A stretch of 64,000 nucleotides of DNA, from contig NC_019868.2 of NCBI RefSeq assembly GCF_002234675.1, positions 26,984,293 to 27,048,292 of the forward strand, in the 5' to 3' direction. Made by a program: the position numbers and the translations under genes. Below are positions 40,151 to 53,095 of this stretch, piece by piece. A model generated the notes under the pieces. It ran no database searches. It had not been told where the DNA came from and saw only the letters and a list, made by a program, of their open reading frames with translations. This DNA comes from Oryzias latipes. Its lineage: Eukaryota; Chordata; Actinopteri; Beloniformes; Adrianichthyidae. Positions within the stretch are counted from its first letter, which is position 1. Every line of letters starts with the position of its first letter.

Positions 40151-41687
40151 AAGTGAGCTGTTTTCTGTTGGAGACGAACTCTGTCCAGTTCTCATAATCA
40201 TTCAATGCTTCGACACTATTTGTGAGGAGATGACGGCCAACATGCTCTATGGCTTTTGAAGCCGTCAGGACTTCTGCAGCCTCTGCTACAGTCACCACCC
40301 AGTTGTTACCTTGTAGCTTCTGGCTTCATAAGGCGGTCGGAAACCGCCATTGTCGCCGATCCAGTTTAAGTGGTAACAGAAAAAAATGGGACAGGGTTTT
40401 TCGTGAACAGGCTGCATCACAAATGGTGCATACAGCCCAGCAATCCTCTTCTACACACTTAAGATTGACAGAACGCTTGTTTTTTTTCCCCCCAGACACG
40501 GACTCCTTGTCTTCATACGTCATCACCAGACGCACGTAGCAACACTTGCTTCTGTTGCTGCGTCGTATCCATGGCAACTCCAGCTCCTCACAATAAAGAT
40601 GAAACCTAATCCGCTGACACAGTCCTGGCTCCCTGAGACCTTTTTCGGGGTCCACTCTTCGGTGAGTAGAAGGAGTAGATGGTTGCTCTGGCAGACAAAC
40701 CGATGCCTTCCTGCTTCCACGCACACACATTGACACACAGATGATTCAGCTTTCGTCCACTATGTGGAAACATAGGCCACTGCCAAAGCAATACAGTGTG
40801 TCCAACACGTTCCCTCAGCCGTCTCTGGTCTGTGGTGGTCCTCTGCTTCCTCTGTTTTCATTCTCCTCAGTTAGGGTTGCACGTATGAGTAAATAAACAC
40901 TTAACTGCTACACCAGAGCTCTAATTACACGCAAACCCACTGGCATGTCTCCAGCACTCTGCGCTTGCAACTGTACCATATGAAGCTCGGAGTCTCACAT
41001 AAACACACGTGAGCATGAATCTGCTCTGTGCAAAGCTGCGAACGTTCCTCCGTTAAACAGACAGATTGGACCGGTAATCACCACTGAAAGGTACATAAAC
41101 AGAGCAGCTGATTTCTGTGGCCCACTCCCCCTCTATGCGCTCCTCAGCACTGACTGACTGAAACCCCTAAGTGGTCCTGAAGGCTTGTTTATGGGTTCAT
41201 CTTACACTGTGTTTGATCCAAGGGCTTGCCCACAAACGCACACCAAGTGCACCAGCACACACACAGTCTGCACTTTATGTACAGGGGAGCCTCATTAGGC
41301 GATATATGAAAAGCTAAAAACTTCTTTTTAATCTGGAGATCCTCTCAAACACTACAAAGGAAGACGAGCAGAGAGCAAAAATGCTCTCTTGCTTTAGGAA
41401 ACAAGTTTGTTGGGTGGGTGGGCTTTAAGGTGGGTGAGGAGGTGATATGCTGTGATGACTGGTGCAGAAAAATGAAAAAACATTCAGGAAATTGCAGGAA
41501 GATCCAAAGTAATCTGCAGCGTTTGATGCTCAACGGCGTTTTCCAAAGAGTTCTAACAGGCCTACTAACACAATGCTGCCTTTGGAACTGAAAACAGAGC
41601 AGCACAGACATGGACTGTCACACAGAAGCTTTATGGTGGATGAAAAGGAATGCCAATATTTTTAAATGTGTGATGTAAAGTGATCAA
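40151..41687. other. Intergenic DNA, no gene recognised
   Basis: Overlapping open frames of 60-136 codons on both strands (for example 40249-40539 and 40326-40736) have no recognisable domains and no splice support. Confidence 0.4.
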
Positions 41688-41962
41688 TAAAGACAACCTC
41701 TGATGAAAATCAGTTTTTTGCTGTTTTTAACATGTTCTTGTGGCATTTCTCTGATAATAGGGGATGTAAATTAAGAAGATTAAGCTTAAAATTGTAATTT
41801 TTGGTATTTCTTTTTTTTTTTATCTTTGTGAATCAGGAGCAGAGGAAAAATATGCCATATGAAAAGTTGTTTGTTGGTGATGTCGAAAAAATACGCCAGG
41901 CTTGTTTTTCCCTGCCCAACTCCTTTCTGATGCATCCACGTGTTGACGACTAGATCCATGGA

Positions 41963-42744
41963 CTGTATTTTTTGGAGTATAAGTCTTTGGTTTTTGCATA
42001 GTTTGGCCAGTGGTGGGACATATATGAAGGAGCAACTTACAGTATATCCATCCATCTTCCTCCGGGTCGCGGGGGCAGCAGTCTAAGCAAAGATGCGCAG
42101 ACTTCCCTCTCTCCGGCCACTTCCTCCAGCTCCTCTGGGGCCAGCCGAGAGACGTAGTCTCTCCGGTGTCCTGGGTCTTCCCCGGGGCCTCCACCCAGTG
42201 GGACATGCCGGGAACACCTCCCCAGGGAGGCGTCCAGAAGGCATCCGGACTTGATGCCACCTCAACTGGCTCCTCTCGATGTGGAGGAGAAGCGGTTCTA
42301 CTCCGAGCTGTCTGCTTATATGTGATTTTAAAAAAATATTGCCTCCTATGTATTTTATTCAGACGCAGCTCCTGCAGTAGAAGGAGAAAATCTAGATCTA
42401 CATATAAAAAAACAACAACTCTGAATGACCTTGTTAACCCAGACATGAACTCTTCAAAATAAATGAATAGGATCTCTCAAAATCACCCAGTAACTGCTTC
42501 CATGTAGCAAAAAAAAAAACTTAACGGTAGCTTCTCCCACACGCCACATGGAAAAAAAAGGTAACGTGAGAATTGTGTTTGGTGTGAACTTAGCATCACA
42601 CGGGGCTTGGCGTATTTGTTTAGGAGCCCAAAAGTGCAACTTATTCTCTGGAGTGATAAAAATATGTTCTTTTTTCTTCTTTATTATGCATTTTTTGGCT
42701 GCTGCGACTTATATTCGGGTGCGACTTATGCTTTGGAAAATACG
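41963..42744. mobile_element. DNA transposon with TIRs inserted in family X copy
   Basis: Left end CTGTATTTTTTGGAGTATAA; right end inverted: ttatgctttggaaaatacg (reverse complement CGTATTTTCCAAAGCATAA). These are the end types of a Tc1/mariner-superfamily non-autonomous element with the phrase gcgactta. It carries an RTE LINE fragment at 42046-42312. Confidence 0.6.
42046..42312 (-). mobile_element. RTE/Rex3-like LINE 3' fragment
   Basis: The minus strand matches the last 260 bp of the element at 35672-39029 (ATGGATGGAT tail, PTGWRPRGRPRT, RTPPG-type residues). It is 5'-truncated and broken by indels, and nested inside the transposon at 41963-42744. Confidence 0.8.
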
Positions 42745-43062
42745 ATGCATCTTTGGATTTCCATGGCTCAAAACTGCATGGATAGCTCCAATGTTGCTCG
42801 CCATTTTTGCTGTGGCAGTAATGTTGGGTTAAGGGCATGAGGGGCTGTAAGCTAGTGGGAGAACGTGTAAACAGGGAGCTCTCAGCAATGCAAGCAAGCA
42901 AAGCAAATTTCTCATGATCTACTGGCGCTCTGCAGAAACGACGTCCTAGAAAACAACACAGTTTTTTTATTTATTTTTTTGGTCAAACACAGCATAATTA
43001 TCATAAAAAAATACCACTGGGGACGCTTTTACAATAGACCAATAGGTTATTGGAGTGGGACT

Positions 43063-44708
43063 TTCAGTAAAAGCAATAAAATTGCAGAGGCAGCTCTGGC
43101 CCCAGCAAGTGTGGCCAAAAGAAACCTTCATGCATGACATCATTAACTCACAAGCCAACGAATATGAACGCAAACACAGGCACATAACTCACACATTTGT
43201 CATCAGCTTCAATACCAGACAAGTGAAACCACTGGTGACAAATGACTTTGTCCCCAGTGCTGCTCCGCAACTGTAACTCCAACACACACACGCACACACA
43301 CTGTTATGGTTACAGCCGGCCACAGCGCTGAAGTGAACCAAGAAGTCAGACGCCGCCCCGCTCTTCATAACGTCCCTGACGTGTCGTCATGTGGATTCGC
43401 CATGATCACCATGTGGCTCAACTGAAAAAACCTTCAGTGGTGGAACCCAGAGAGAAAAAAAGAAAACCCTGTAGAGCACATCTTCTGAGCAGAGCTGTTC
43501 ATGGGAAGGGAGAAGTGATGATTCTTCAAAGATCCCCCCCCCCCCCCTTCATTGCCTAAAAATCAGCGTTCATCACTCGGCTATGATCCTTCCTCCATCA
43601 CATGGACACTTTTAGCAATCGCATATGGCTTGGAGACAAGGGTGACAAATGAGAGCTTCCCATGAGTATCAGCTTCCAGCCGATTCCTTTGTTCCTCATC
43701 CTCTCAGCTTTGGTCATCTTCGTCAAGCGCAATAATTTCATGCGGATGGAGGTCTGAGAGGAGGATTCAGGAAAATTAGGGCTTAAACCACAACAGATAT
43801 TCTTGAGTTTGTGTTTCAAGCCAGATGTACAGAATTGTTTTTCGGGTTTTTCTGGGGGGGGGGGGGGGGGGGGGGGGGCCCAAAAGCCAATTTGAGGACC
43901 TTTATAGACATGTGACTAAAAAAAAAAGGCCTCAACAAGGAGCAGTACATGTTGATTAAACAGTCAATCAACATTTTAATGAAGTCATTTCTTCTGTATG
44001 GGATGATAAATGTAGTCTGCAAGTAATTGCTTAATTCTTTTAGTTGTGAAAGAAATAATAAAGTTGACTTATCTGATCTTTTCTTTGTCCAATTGTTTTG
44101 AGAATGGCCACAGCAAAAATCATATTATAAGCATCAAGAAATCTGGCTAGCATGAAAATAAAAAAATAAAACTTTGTCTCTTTTAAAAAATATATTATTA
44201 ACTTTTAACAATGCTGTTAAACGTTGATTGGTAAAGAAATAGTGTTGATTGTTGGCCTTTTTAAAAGTTTTGTTTATTTTCCATTTATTTATTGATCTAT
44301 ATATAATTTTTTTTTAACTTAACTATCTTATCATTTTCATCTTATTGATCTCTTATTTATCCCATTTATTTATCTTATTTTTTTAATTTTCTTTCCAGCA
44401 GTTGTTACCGTTACGGTTGTGAATATTCAGAAATATGATATATATACATATTTGCATAAATAAAAAAGAAAAATGAACAATTAAAAAATTCAGTTTGATC
44501 AGAATCTATCAATTAATACAGGTATTTTTAAGCCCAAAATGATGTTGATTTAACACATTTTCATAGTGAAAGACTCTGTGTAGCTATATATTTATTGCAG
44601 CTGCACTGTTCAGCATTATAAGTGTATTTGAATTGTTTTCTATTTCTCACAATAGTGAGGAAAGTTGTTTTTCCAAATTCAAGTACGTGTGCAAACTAGC
44701 TAGTATAA
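43063..44708. other. Intergenic DNA with homopolymer
   Basis: No gene recognised. A run of 25 G lies at 43854-43878 and a shorter C run at about 43533-43546. The rest is A/T-rich. Confidence 0.45.
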
Positions 44709-44883
44709 TGTTTCCCAGCCCTGGTCCTCGGGGAGCCCTGTCCGGCATTTTTTCAGTCTTCCCCTGTTCAAACACACCTGCCTTTAATGGCTGCCACAAT
44801 CAGTTCTGCAGAACTCGATGATGAGCTGAATCAGGTCTGGTAAATGGAGCAACATGGTAAACCTGCAGGACAGGAAACACTGA
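44709..44883. mobile_element. Short TIR repeat (MITE-like)
   Basis: Left end tgtttcccagccctggtcct followed by cctgttcaaacacacctgcc; right end cctgcaggacaggaaacact. The ends are loosely inverted copies. This type of element is very common in fish genomes. Confidence 0.5.
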
Positions 44884-47574
44884 GCTAGTAGACTAGCAGT
44901 GTTAACCTGCTTTGCTACAACAACTCAACTTTTAGCATGAAGTTTGATAAAGTTGCCTCCTATCTGAATCAATTTTGTCTGTAAGTTGCATGAAATTGAC
45001 GTGTTCCAAGAGTAATCGGTCTACCAAAGAGATCATCTGAATATTAGGCTGTATTTGAGTTCAATGATTCAGATCAGCCAGTTTATAGTAATTCAAAACT
45101 CCACTCAGTAACAGGTCCTGTCAAAGATGAAATCTTCTAAAACCCCTGATGTGTGTTCGCTCAAAAGAGACAGAACGAAGATGATGGTATGAAAGAGTCA
45201 AAGAAAGGACAGAAAAGATGGCTGGTGAGTACTTGGCACAAACGGGGAGAAAAAAGCAAATCAAACATAATGAAGGGGCAGAGAAAAAAACTGTGGCATG
45301 GTCACGGATAAACGTCTGCTGCGCTTCCCAGGGCTGAACTTCAGGGGAATTACCTCACAGACATGCTGCTCCAGAGGACTGCAGCCCTGTTGAGTTTGCA
45401 TCGACGGAGAACGCACACACGTTCGTGCACTCAGCCTTCGCTGAACTGCGGCCAACGGCATCACGGCCTGGATGAATCATTTCCAGACTCAGTGATGTCA
45501 GCTCTGTCAGGTTCACATGGAGCCCACAGCGCAAACACGCCGCGCACCTTTCCCACCGGAGGGCAACCCGCCCATCTGTATTTTTCTTCAATTAGGACCC
45601 AGAGACGGCGGTGAGGATTTTGATTTCAGATTCCTCCGTGAACTCAGACAGAAACTATCTGCTCGTCATGCTGTGGGTGCAGCTCACAACTGACAGACTT
45701 AAACTCCCTGTTGGACTTTAAAGATGGACCGATTCTGGGTATAGTATCCTTCTGAGGTTACAGAGGAGGTCACTGGGAGGTCATTTACCAACATGTCAGG
45801 AAATGCAACACCTACACATTTCCAGGCCTACACTGTTGTCTGTCGAAAATCTGGGGAAAAAGGATAAAACAACACGTTTTTCTTCTTCCCTTTAACTCTG
45901 TTTCCAGCCATGTCAAAGTTCGCCACACTGAGACTGTGATGTGATATCCTGAGGATGAAAGCAATAGCCCGCGTTTGTGCGTCTGGAAGGACTTTCCAGC
46001 GTTTCAGAAGGCTAAGCCGCGGACAGGACGTAGTTATGAAGCGCTAATTTGAGAGCTGTCTGATTGCAGGCTTTCTGCAGGCCCCCTAAACGGCACACAC
46101 AGCCACACACACTTTTTTTTTTAACAGCCATTCATCTATCAGGTGTCATTAGGATGAGCTGATTGGAACCAGAGGGAGACAGAATGATGTCAGGCGAGCC
46201 CTCTTTACTGCCAGAGCTCCCATCCATCTCCACATCTCTTTCATCCTCATCCTCACCGCATCAACTGCGACTCCAGACTGATAAAAGTGCTGACACTGGC
46301 CTGCTAAAGCAACAGCCTTCTTTCTTTTTTTTCCCTTCAGTCTCAATTTGAGTCACGGAGAAGCAGCTCGGTCCGAAGACACAAAGAGCTGTCAGCACAA
46401 CAATAACAGGAAAGCAGTTGGTTTTCTTCTGTAGATAAATGGGCCGACGCGTCATAAAATAATTTGAAGAACAAAGGAACACACATCTTTGCAGGGCAGG
46501 CAAGCTGATGTTCAGCAGTGGCAGTAATTCCTAAAAAGGGGGCACCGTGCTTTCACACTGAGAATAGATCTTTATATTAACACTGACGGAGAATCATTAT
46601 CTGTAAATACAGGCGGGAGCCACTAATAAATCATTTTTCGGGGCCCCGACCACGAAGCGTTAAGGCATCGTGACAGCAAACCACACAGTGGCGGGTCTGC
46701 ACTGCGTGCATGTCTGTGTTGCACCAGGCTTTGGCAGGCAGAATGATGGGGCAAGACGCAGCTTTTGATTGAAATAGCACACTGGCTTTTCAGCTCTCAG
46801 TTTGGTAGGGTTTAAATTATAGTCTGTGCGGGGCTGCAGAAGGCCTCTACGGATGGAAATAAAATCAAATGGTTGTTTTTTTTTCTGTGGACACAGGAGG
46901 GCGTGTAAAAACGCTCTGGAGTTTTATTGCTGCTACCAAATGATGATTGGAGTTCTTCGGCTTCAATATCAGAGTAAAGTACTCATTTTACATTTTAGGT
47001 ATATTTTTCATCGATTAGGGACATACTATTTGTTGTCTGGTTAGCCCAGAACAATTGTACATTTACCTTAATAACTTATCAAATGATTAAAAGATGCAGA
47101 TTTGAGTTAAAGGTGAGCAAACATAATGTTTTACTAATTTGTTCAATATTACAAGGAAAAACTGTCCAAAAGTTTCAAGAACTTGCCTCCAAAACCAATT
47201 TCCGCAGACTGGCCAAAGGGGGGCAGCACAGATGCATGTAGCAGGGTGAGTTGTCTCAGCACTCACCTGGTGAAATCAGTAAGTGTATCTGGTGTACTGC
47301 TTCACAAGAGTACGTTTGTGACTCATTGGATTTATCAAAATACTGAAGAAGAGTACACCTGTACTCCTGTCTCCAAATGTTTTTATTTTGTAAATTTACA
47401 TTCGTTGTTTTTTTTTGTCTGTGGTTTCTGAGCTCTTGTGATAAACTCATGCTCTGCTCATGTATTGGCTCAAACTGAGCCTCTTGAGGCAGCGTTGCAA
47501 AGAAAGAAAGTGGAGCTGGAAGAAGACAAGAGCATAGACTCAAAATATACTAGCTACTCCTTTTAGACCCATTG
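44884..47574. other. Gene-poor unique-looking DNA upstream of tbx22
   Basis: No coding gene recognised. Sequence at about 46120-46750 is balanced in composition, free of obvious repeats and has homeodomain-like TAAT stretches. It is a candidate place for conserved regulatory elements, but this cannot be tested from one sequence. Confidence 0.35.
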
Positions 47575-47975
47575 ATAAAATAATGTTTTTGGTGTTTTTC
47601 ACCTGCTCTTGTGGCATTTTTCTGATGGTGGAGGACGTATTTACGAAGAATTTAACTCAAAATTGCATTTCAGAGTTTTTCTTTAATGAACAGATGAAAA
47701 AATGACGTTCTGATGCATCCACGTGCAGACAAATAGATCTGTGTATATCTTGGTTTTCCTCGTCAGACCTAGCATCTGGATCAGAATTGTACGGCTTGAC
47801 AGCTGCAGTATTGCTCGCCATTTTTGTTGCACCAGTCATGTTAGGTTGGGGGTGCGAGGGGTTATTAGCTAGCAGGAGAGCGTGTAAAACACAAAGCTCT
47901 CAATCCCACCAACAGCTCAGACGCAAATTTTTTAATGAAGTACTGCCGCTCTGCAGAAACTATGTCCTGTGCGTC
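47575..47975 (-). mobile_element. Family X repeat with readable mini-ORF
   Basis: Minus-strand copy: ctgctcttgtggcatttttc near one end, gttaggttgggggtgcgagg and gagagcgtgtaaaacaca near the other. The minus strand from 47839 reads MTGATKMASNTAAVKPYN then SDEENQD. The termini are worn. Confidence 0.6.
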
Positions 47976-48186
47976 GAAAACATTCCCATTAAGTGGCTCG
48001 AATAAGATCTCCGAGACTCATAATTTGGGGTTTTCATTTACATAATCCTCAACATTACAAGAAATTATGGATTTTAAAATGTCAACCTGTGTGCAATGAT
48101 TGAATACAATGCACAAGGTACATTTTCTAAAATGACTGACAAAAAAAATGATGCAATTATTTGGTGACAGACCAGTAGAGTGGAAT

Positions 48187-48395
48187 TAACCCCTGTGCTT
48201 TCCTATGACCGCACCCTTACATTGACGTGTTCTCCCTACCATGACAAAGGTGGATAAAGGTGGAAAGATTTCATGTAATCCATGGACACCAGTGAAGATC
48301 ACAAATCATTGAAGAAAAAAGGTTCAGAGCACTGTCTAGTGGGTCTAGATGACCCCACTCCCAATGTTAAAGTGCCTAGGATAGCACAAGGGTTA
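48187..48395. mobile_element. MITE with about 20-bp terminal inverted repeats
   Basis: Left end TAACCCCTGTGCTTTCCTAT; right end CCTAGGATAGCACAAGGGTTA (reverse complement TAACCCTTGTGCTATCCTAG). The 209-bp interior includes gtgggtctagatgacccc. No coding capacity. Confidence 0.75.
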
Positions 48396-49690
48396 GAGCC
48401 TAAAGGTGCGAACAGTTGGCTTGTTGCAGTTGGACTGTTGTGCAGTTAATTTTATTCTGCAACAGACGTTGCTGCACAAAAGTCTTCGGCTTCATTCTGA
48501 TTGACTAAGGAATCCGGTTGATCCAGTCAAGCCGTATGTCACTCATCCACAACGTACCCATAAATCCAGGATTCCACGCATCCCCTGGAATGGAAAAAAA
48601 CCTTTCCTTTTTTTATATAGTGGGAAATAAAGTTAAGTACGAAGGCGTCAAGTGTTTGCTCCTTATGTGCCAATGATGATGATGTTCAGATTTGGTCGAC
48701 AACGTCTCAAACTGTTTGTCTGAGCTCAGTTTTCTCCTAGAAAAAAAAAACACAAACAAAAATATCTGACAGCAAGAATGTTAGTTGAGCATTTTTAATC
48801 GGTCGTTTTTGGCCTGAATAGAGAGGATTCTCATGAGATGAACAGTGTTTCCTCTCTTCGAGTCAGTCCAGACCTGCCACTCTCTGACAGTTTGACCCTC
48901 TTCAGGGGTCACTATGACCCTTTCAGCCGCTCCAACCCTCGCTTCCTCCAGCCTTCCTGCTGCAGCCAATCACGTCCCAATCCGGGCTCATTTGGGATGT
49001 GATGTGGGAATGAAAGGTCCGATTAGGGACTCCTGGAAGTACTCACTCCCCCGTTTCTCACCAGCGCCTCTCCCCCCTCAGCGCCAGCCTGTTCGGAGCT
49101 GTGATTGGCATGTGAATTGCAGCATGCGGTGATGATAATAAGAGCGCTAACCAGGGCCAGGCCTTCCTGCAAGCAGCCAATCCCAGCTGGCAGAGACTGA
49201 AAAGACGACCGCTGCCACCATCTGAAGGGGCAAATAAAAATGACAAGCTAACTGTTAAAGAACTGCTGATTTTTCACTTGTTTTATAAAGCGTTTGAGGC
49301 TTTGCCAGATTCCTTTCTCCAACCCCCCTTTTTCTTCTTTTCCCCCTTCCCCTGCCGAAACCACATCCAGATATACGAAACCCTTCATTTATTGGGAGAA
49401 AGCTAAAAATAATTCCCCTCTGCTGTGGTGCTGCTCTGATTGATTGTGTTCTGTAGGACAAAAACCCATGCGGACGTGTGATCGAAGGTTTGTCTCGACA
49501 GCCTTCTGCCACATGCCAACAGAAAAAGGGAAATTCAACACACTTGCTTGCTAGTGCTAGTTAAAAACATGCAAGTATATTAGAGCTTTGCACTTTTGTG
49601 CATCAGTGTATTCAAATTATTTAAAACCAAAAAAAAAAGTCTTTCTTTGCCTGCAAATTAATATTCTAAACTTTGATTTCTTTTTATTTA
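48396..49690. other. Gene-poor DNA upstream of tbx22
   Basis: No coding gene recognised. The stretch 48880-49230 is GC-balanced and repeat-free with motifs such as gtgattggcatgtgaattgc; it could be regulatory, but this is only inference. Confidence 0.35.
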
Positions 49691-49691
49691 A

Positions 49692-50162
49692 GTCCCACTC
49701 CAATCATATTTGGACCTCTTGTAAAAGCAGTTGTGGGTGTGAGCAAGCCTGCCTTTGCTTCCCGACATCCTTCTGTTTACTCCCGCTGGCTTACAGCTCC
49801 TCACAACCCCAACCTAAAAATAAAAATGGCAATTGATATTTCAGCTATCCAGCCATACAGTTTTGAGCCAAATGCCAGCTCAGACGAGGAAAACGAAGAC
49901 GTACATGGATCTAGTCATTTACAAGTGGATGGACTGGAATAGAGCGGAGCACGGAGCTTGTGGCTCGCCGGTTGAAGCTCCTAAGTCACTGCTACAGGCC
50001 TTATTCCAAAGGCAGGTTTTATCTGCTCCTGATTCACAACAGTTTTAATAAAGAAATACTCAGAAATGCAATTTTAAGCTTAAATGCTTTATATGTGTCC
50101 TCCATTATCAGAAAAATGCCACAATAAAATGTAACAAACACCATTTTCATCAGAGTGGGGCT
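49692..50162 (+). mobile_element. Family X repeat, best complete copy with mini-ORF
   Basis: Preceded by TTAA (49688-49691) and starts GTCCCACTCCAATCAT. It ends GAGTGGGGCT and is followed by TTAA (50163-50166). From 49826 the + strand reads MAIDISAIQPYSFEPNASS then DEENEDVHGSSHLQVDG, with a stop soon after. The 471-bp element has no transposase, so it is non-autonomous. Confidence 0.7.
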
Positions 50163-51100
50163 TTAAACAGATTTTCCCCAGAACTCCACCATGAATGCTG
50201 GAGGCTGCTCAGTTCAGTTTGATGAGCAGAGCGACCTTTCTGAGCCGCGTGACTCAGAAAAACGGCGCTCAGCTGGGAACCCCACAGTCTGACTCTCATT
50301 ACCAATTACGTCTGTTTTGGTTTCTTCTTACCGCAACCGTTGACCGCACGGTTACTGGAAGTCGGAGACGCGGAAGGAGAGAAAAGGCAATTTTCATCAA
50401 AAAGAATTAGCTAAACAAACATGTGAGATGGACGTTCCCTCGACCCGGATCCACAGATCCTAAAGCAGTTTGGACAAATGAAGATCTACGTGTGTTTAAT
50501 GAGAGGAGAGAAGGGAGGGATCACCTGAGGTCTATAGGGGGAGAGGCGCATGAGGCTAAAGATAAATGTCAACACACTTGTGGTGAGAGGAAGAGACAGC
50601 ATCTTGGCAGAGACGTCTCTCACGGCTCCTGTTTTCTTGACACTCTCATCCCTTGTTACCCAAAAAGAGCAAACGGAGGCTGAGGGAGCCGGGGAGGGCT
50701 TGATGCCAGGGCACATGAGCCATAAAACCATCCTTCGCAGGCGGCTCCAAGAGGAGAAGAGTAGATTTAATTCTGTTAGAGGAGGAGAGAGAAAATAGCA
50801 GGAACAGTTATCACCATAGACATACAGTATATTACAGTTATGACCCTATACTGAAGCTTTTGAATTTACTCTTTTCTGCTTCATCTACCTCGGCTACAAT
50901 AAATATAAGGACTCCTTAAGTCAAACACTGGAAATATAACATGAAACAACACGTTTTATCTCTCTTTTTGGCTCGACTTCTGTCAAACTCACCAATTGCA
51001 CTGTAAAAACTGAACGCTAAAGTGAAAAGAGCATTGTTTCAAGAAAAAAAGTGTTGTTTTTCTGTCTTAAAGAAAAATAAACTTATCAGGAAAGTTTTCA
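50163..51100. other. Intergenic DNA, no gene recognised
   Basis: Short overlapping open frames at 50423-50800 lack domain similarity. Confidence 0.4.
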
Positions 51101-51260
51101 GACTCCCACTCCAATCATCGTTTGATCTATTGTAAAGTCACTCCCAGTAGTGTTTTTAGTATGATTACAACTTTTTAAGACAAAAAAAATCTGTGTCGTT
51201 TTCTAAGACATAGTTTCAGCAGAGCAGCACAAATGCAAATTTGAGATTAGTTTTCTTTAT
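51101..51260 (+). mobile_element. Family X repeat, 5' fragment
   Basis: Starts GACTCCCACTCCAATCATCG after TTCA and includes aagacatagtttcagcagagc, the family's 5' region. It is truncated before the mini-ORF. Confidence 0.5.
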
Positions 51261-51639
51261 AAATGCAAATAGCTAAATAATCTTGGTTTAAGAAAATGTG
51301 TCTTAGTGATTAGAATTTTTTTACTTCATGTCAGAATCCTTGGTAAATCATTTTTCCCACCCCACTGAGAGACTTTTTTGGTTTACTTAACACATTTCTA
51401 GTGCAGATTTTCTTTGCAGTGTGTGCTCTTTCTGTATATTTTTTAACACACACACAAACAATCAAAGTTACCTAATAAGAGAAAAGAAACCTTAAAAATT
51501 GGTATTGTTTCCCTGGATCTCAGGTGCAAATTGAACTTTTTTGGTGTGATCCAGGCAGCGTTTGGTTTGAAGTCTGGAGTTTGCTGTAAGACAGAGGTGA
51601 GATATTCAAGCTGGAGGTGGGACTGCACCAAAGATCAGG

Positions 51640-51990
51640 GGTGGGCAAACTGACAGACCAGAACCTCTGGACCATGATGTTTGCAGATGACATTGTGATC
51701 TATTGTGAGAGCAGGGAGTAGGTGGAGGAACACCTAGACGGCTCCAGCAAGACAGAGAATCTGACTGTAAATGAGAGCAATTCAAGAGGAACGGTGAGGT
51801 TAGAGGGAGCAGAGGTGAAGAAGGTGGAGGACTTTGGAGTACTTAGTGGCAACTGAGTGTGGGAAAGAGGTGACGCGGCGGTGAACGGGTGAAGGAAGGT
51901 TTCGGGTGTGATGTGTGACTAAAATGTGTCAGCAAGAATGAAGGGAAAAGTGTAGAAGACTGTAGTAAGAGCAGCTGTGCTGTTGTTTAG
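51640..51990 (+). mobile_element. LINE reverse transcriptase relic
   Basis: The + strand reads MMFADDIVIYCESRE, then VEEHLDGSSKT and TVRLEGAEVKKVEDFGVL, the FADD motif region of a fish endonuclease-reverse transcriptase family. Stops and deletions make it a pseudogene. It runs straight into the 72-bp tandem array. Confidence 0.7.
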
Positions 51991-52206
51991 AGACTGAGAA
52001 GAAGACAGGAGGCAGAGCTGGAGGTAGCAGAAATGAAGATGCTGAAGTTCTCTTTGGAAGAGAGACTGAGAAGAAGACAGGAGGCAGAGCTGGAGGTAGC
52101 AGAAATGAAGATGCTGAAGTTCTCTTTGGAAGAGAGACTGAGAAGAAGACAGGAGGCAGAGCTGGAGGTAGCAGAAATGAAGATGCTGTAGTTCTCTTTG
52201 GAAGAG
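51991..52206 (+). repeat. 72-bp tandem repeat, three copies, derived from LINE coding sequence
   Basis: The unit begins agactgagaagaagacagg and recurs at 51991, 52063 and 52135, nearly identical. The unit (RRQEAELEVAEMKML-like in one frame) comes from the C-terminal region of the adjacent LINE relic, so a fragment of dead coding sequence has been tandemly amplified. Confidence 0.9.
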
Positions 52207-53095
52207 TCATGAATTAAGCCCCTAGTGGTTAATTGCTGAACTGCGTCTGATTCCACTTGTTATTTATTAAAAGAAGCTTCAACCTGGAAGTCAGCAGTAT
52301 ATCAACGATGCAAAACAACAAAGGAAGTGTATGAATTAAGCGTTACACACTTCTTTTCGGTACAATACCCGATGAGTACAAGTACTTTAAAAACGTTCTT
52401 TCAAACATTTTCAATTTCACAGCTTCCAGTACGGCTGTAAAAATCTTTGGACTGAACTAACTTACATAAAACTTTAGTTAGCAGTGAGATAACTCGGTAT
52501 GTTGAGTTCACAAAAGGCTTTTTTGGCATTTCATCCTCACATAGTCCTCCCAGTTGTCAAGGACTTTTTGTCAGAATAAATCCACATTGCTTGAACTTTA
52601 ATTTTATTGAGTTATCATAAAAATGTATCAAACTAAATATTACAATTCTTGACCACAAAATAAAAAGGAAAATTTGGGGGAAAATATTGGTTTTTAATCG
52701 TTATTCCTCCATAATTACCGGCATAAATTGAAAATAAAAATTCTTCAGATGGTAGTTTTTCAAATTAAAAGTATTATTCCTGTGTCAAACAGGTGGGGTT
52801 TTCTTTAAGGTCACCTCCGTTTGACAGCTTAAGTCTTAAGTCTACCTCAAACATAGTTGATTAGCAAGAGAAAATCAGCTTTTAACAGTAAATGAAGTGG
52901 TGAGATGGTTAGTGTTTGCAGACGCGGTCCATTAGCTCTTTGAGGCAACAAATGACCCGATTCCTTCCCCACTGAGTTTCCATTTCGAGACTCCAAGAGA
53001 GCAAAAAATAGACTTAATTCTGGTTCCTTCAAGACGGCAACGATTTGATGGAACTCTGACAGTTTAGCATTTATAGAAAGAGGAAAAAATTGAGC
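52207..53095. other. Intergenic DNA, no gene recognised
   Basis: A/T-rich; no recognisable repeats or exons. Confidence 0.4.

Larger units (their letters stand above)
41688..43062 (-). mobile_element. Family X repeat, interrupted by a nested insertion
   Basis: Minus-strand copy. The pieces 41688-41962 (acctctgatgaaaatcag, tgttcttgtggcatttctc, tgatgcatccacgtg) and 42745-43062 (attgctcgccatttttgc equivalents, then ggagtgggact at 43062 followed by TTCA) are parts of one element split by a 782-bp insert. The minus strand of the second piece still reads MASNIGAI before the mini-ORF region. Confidence 0.6.

Noticed and set aside
51929..52256. Minus-strand frames with a repeated Ser/Leu/Pro motif, looking like a tandem-repeat protein
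   Set aside because: Produced by the 72-bp tandem array, whose sense strand is LINE-derived on the + strand.
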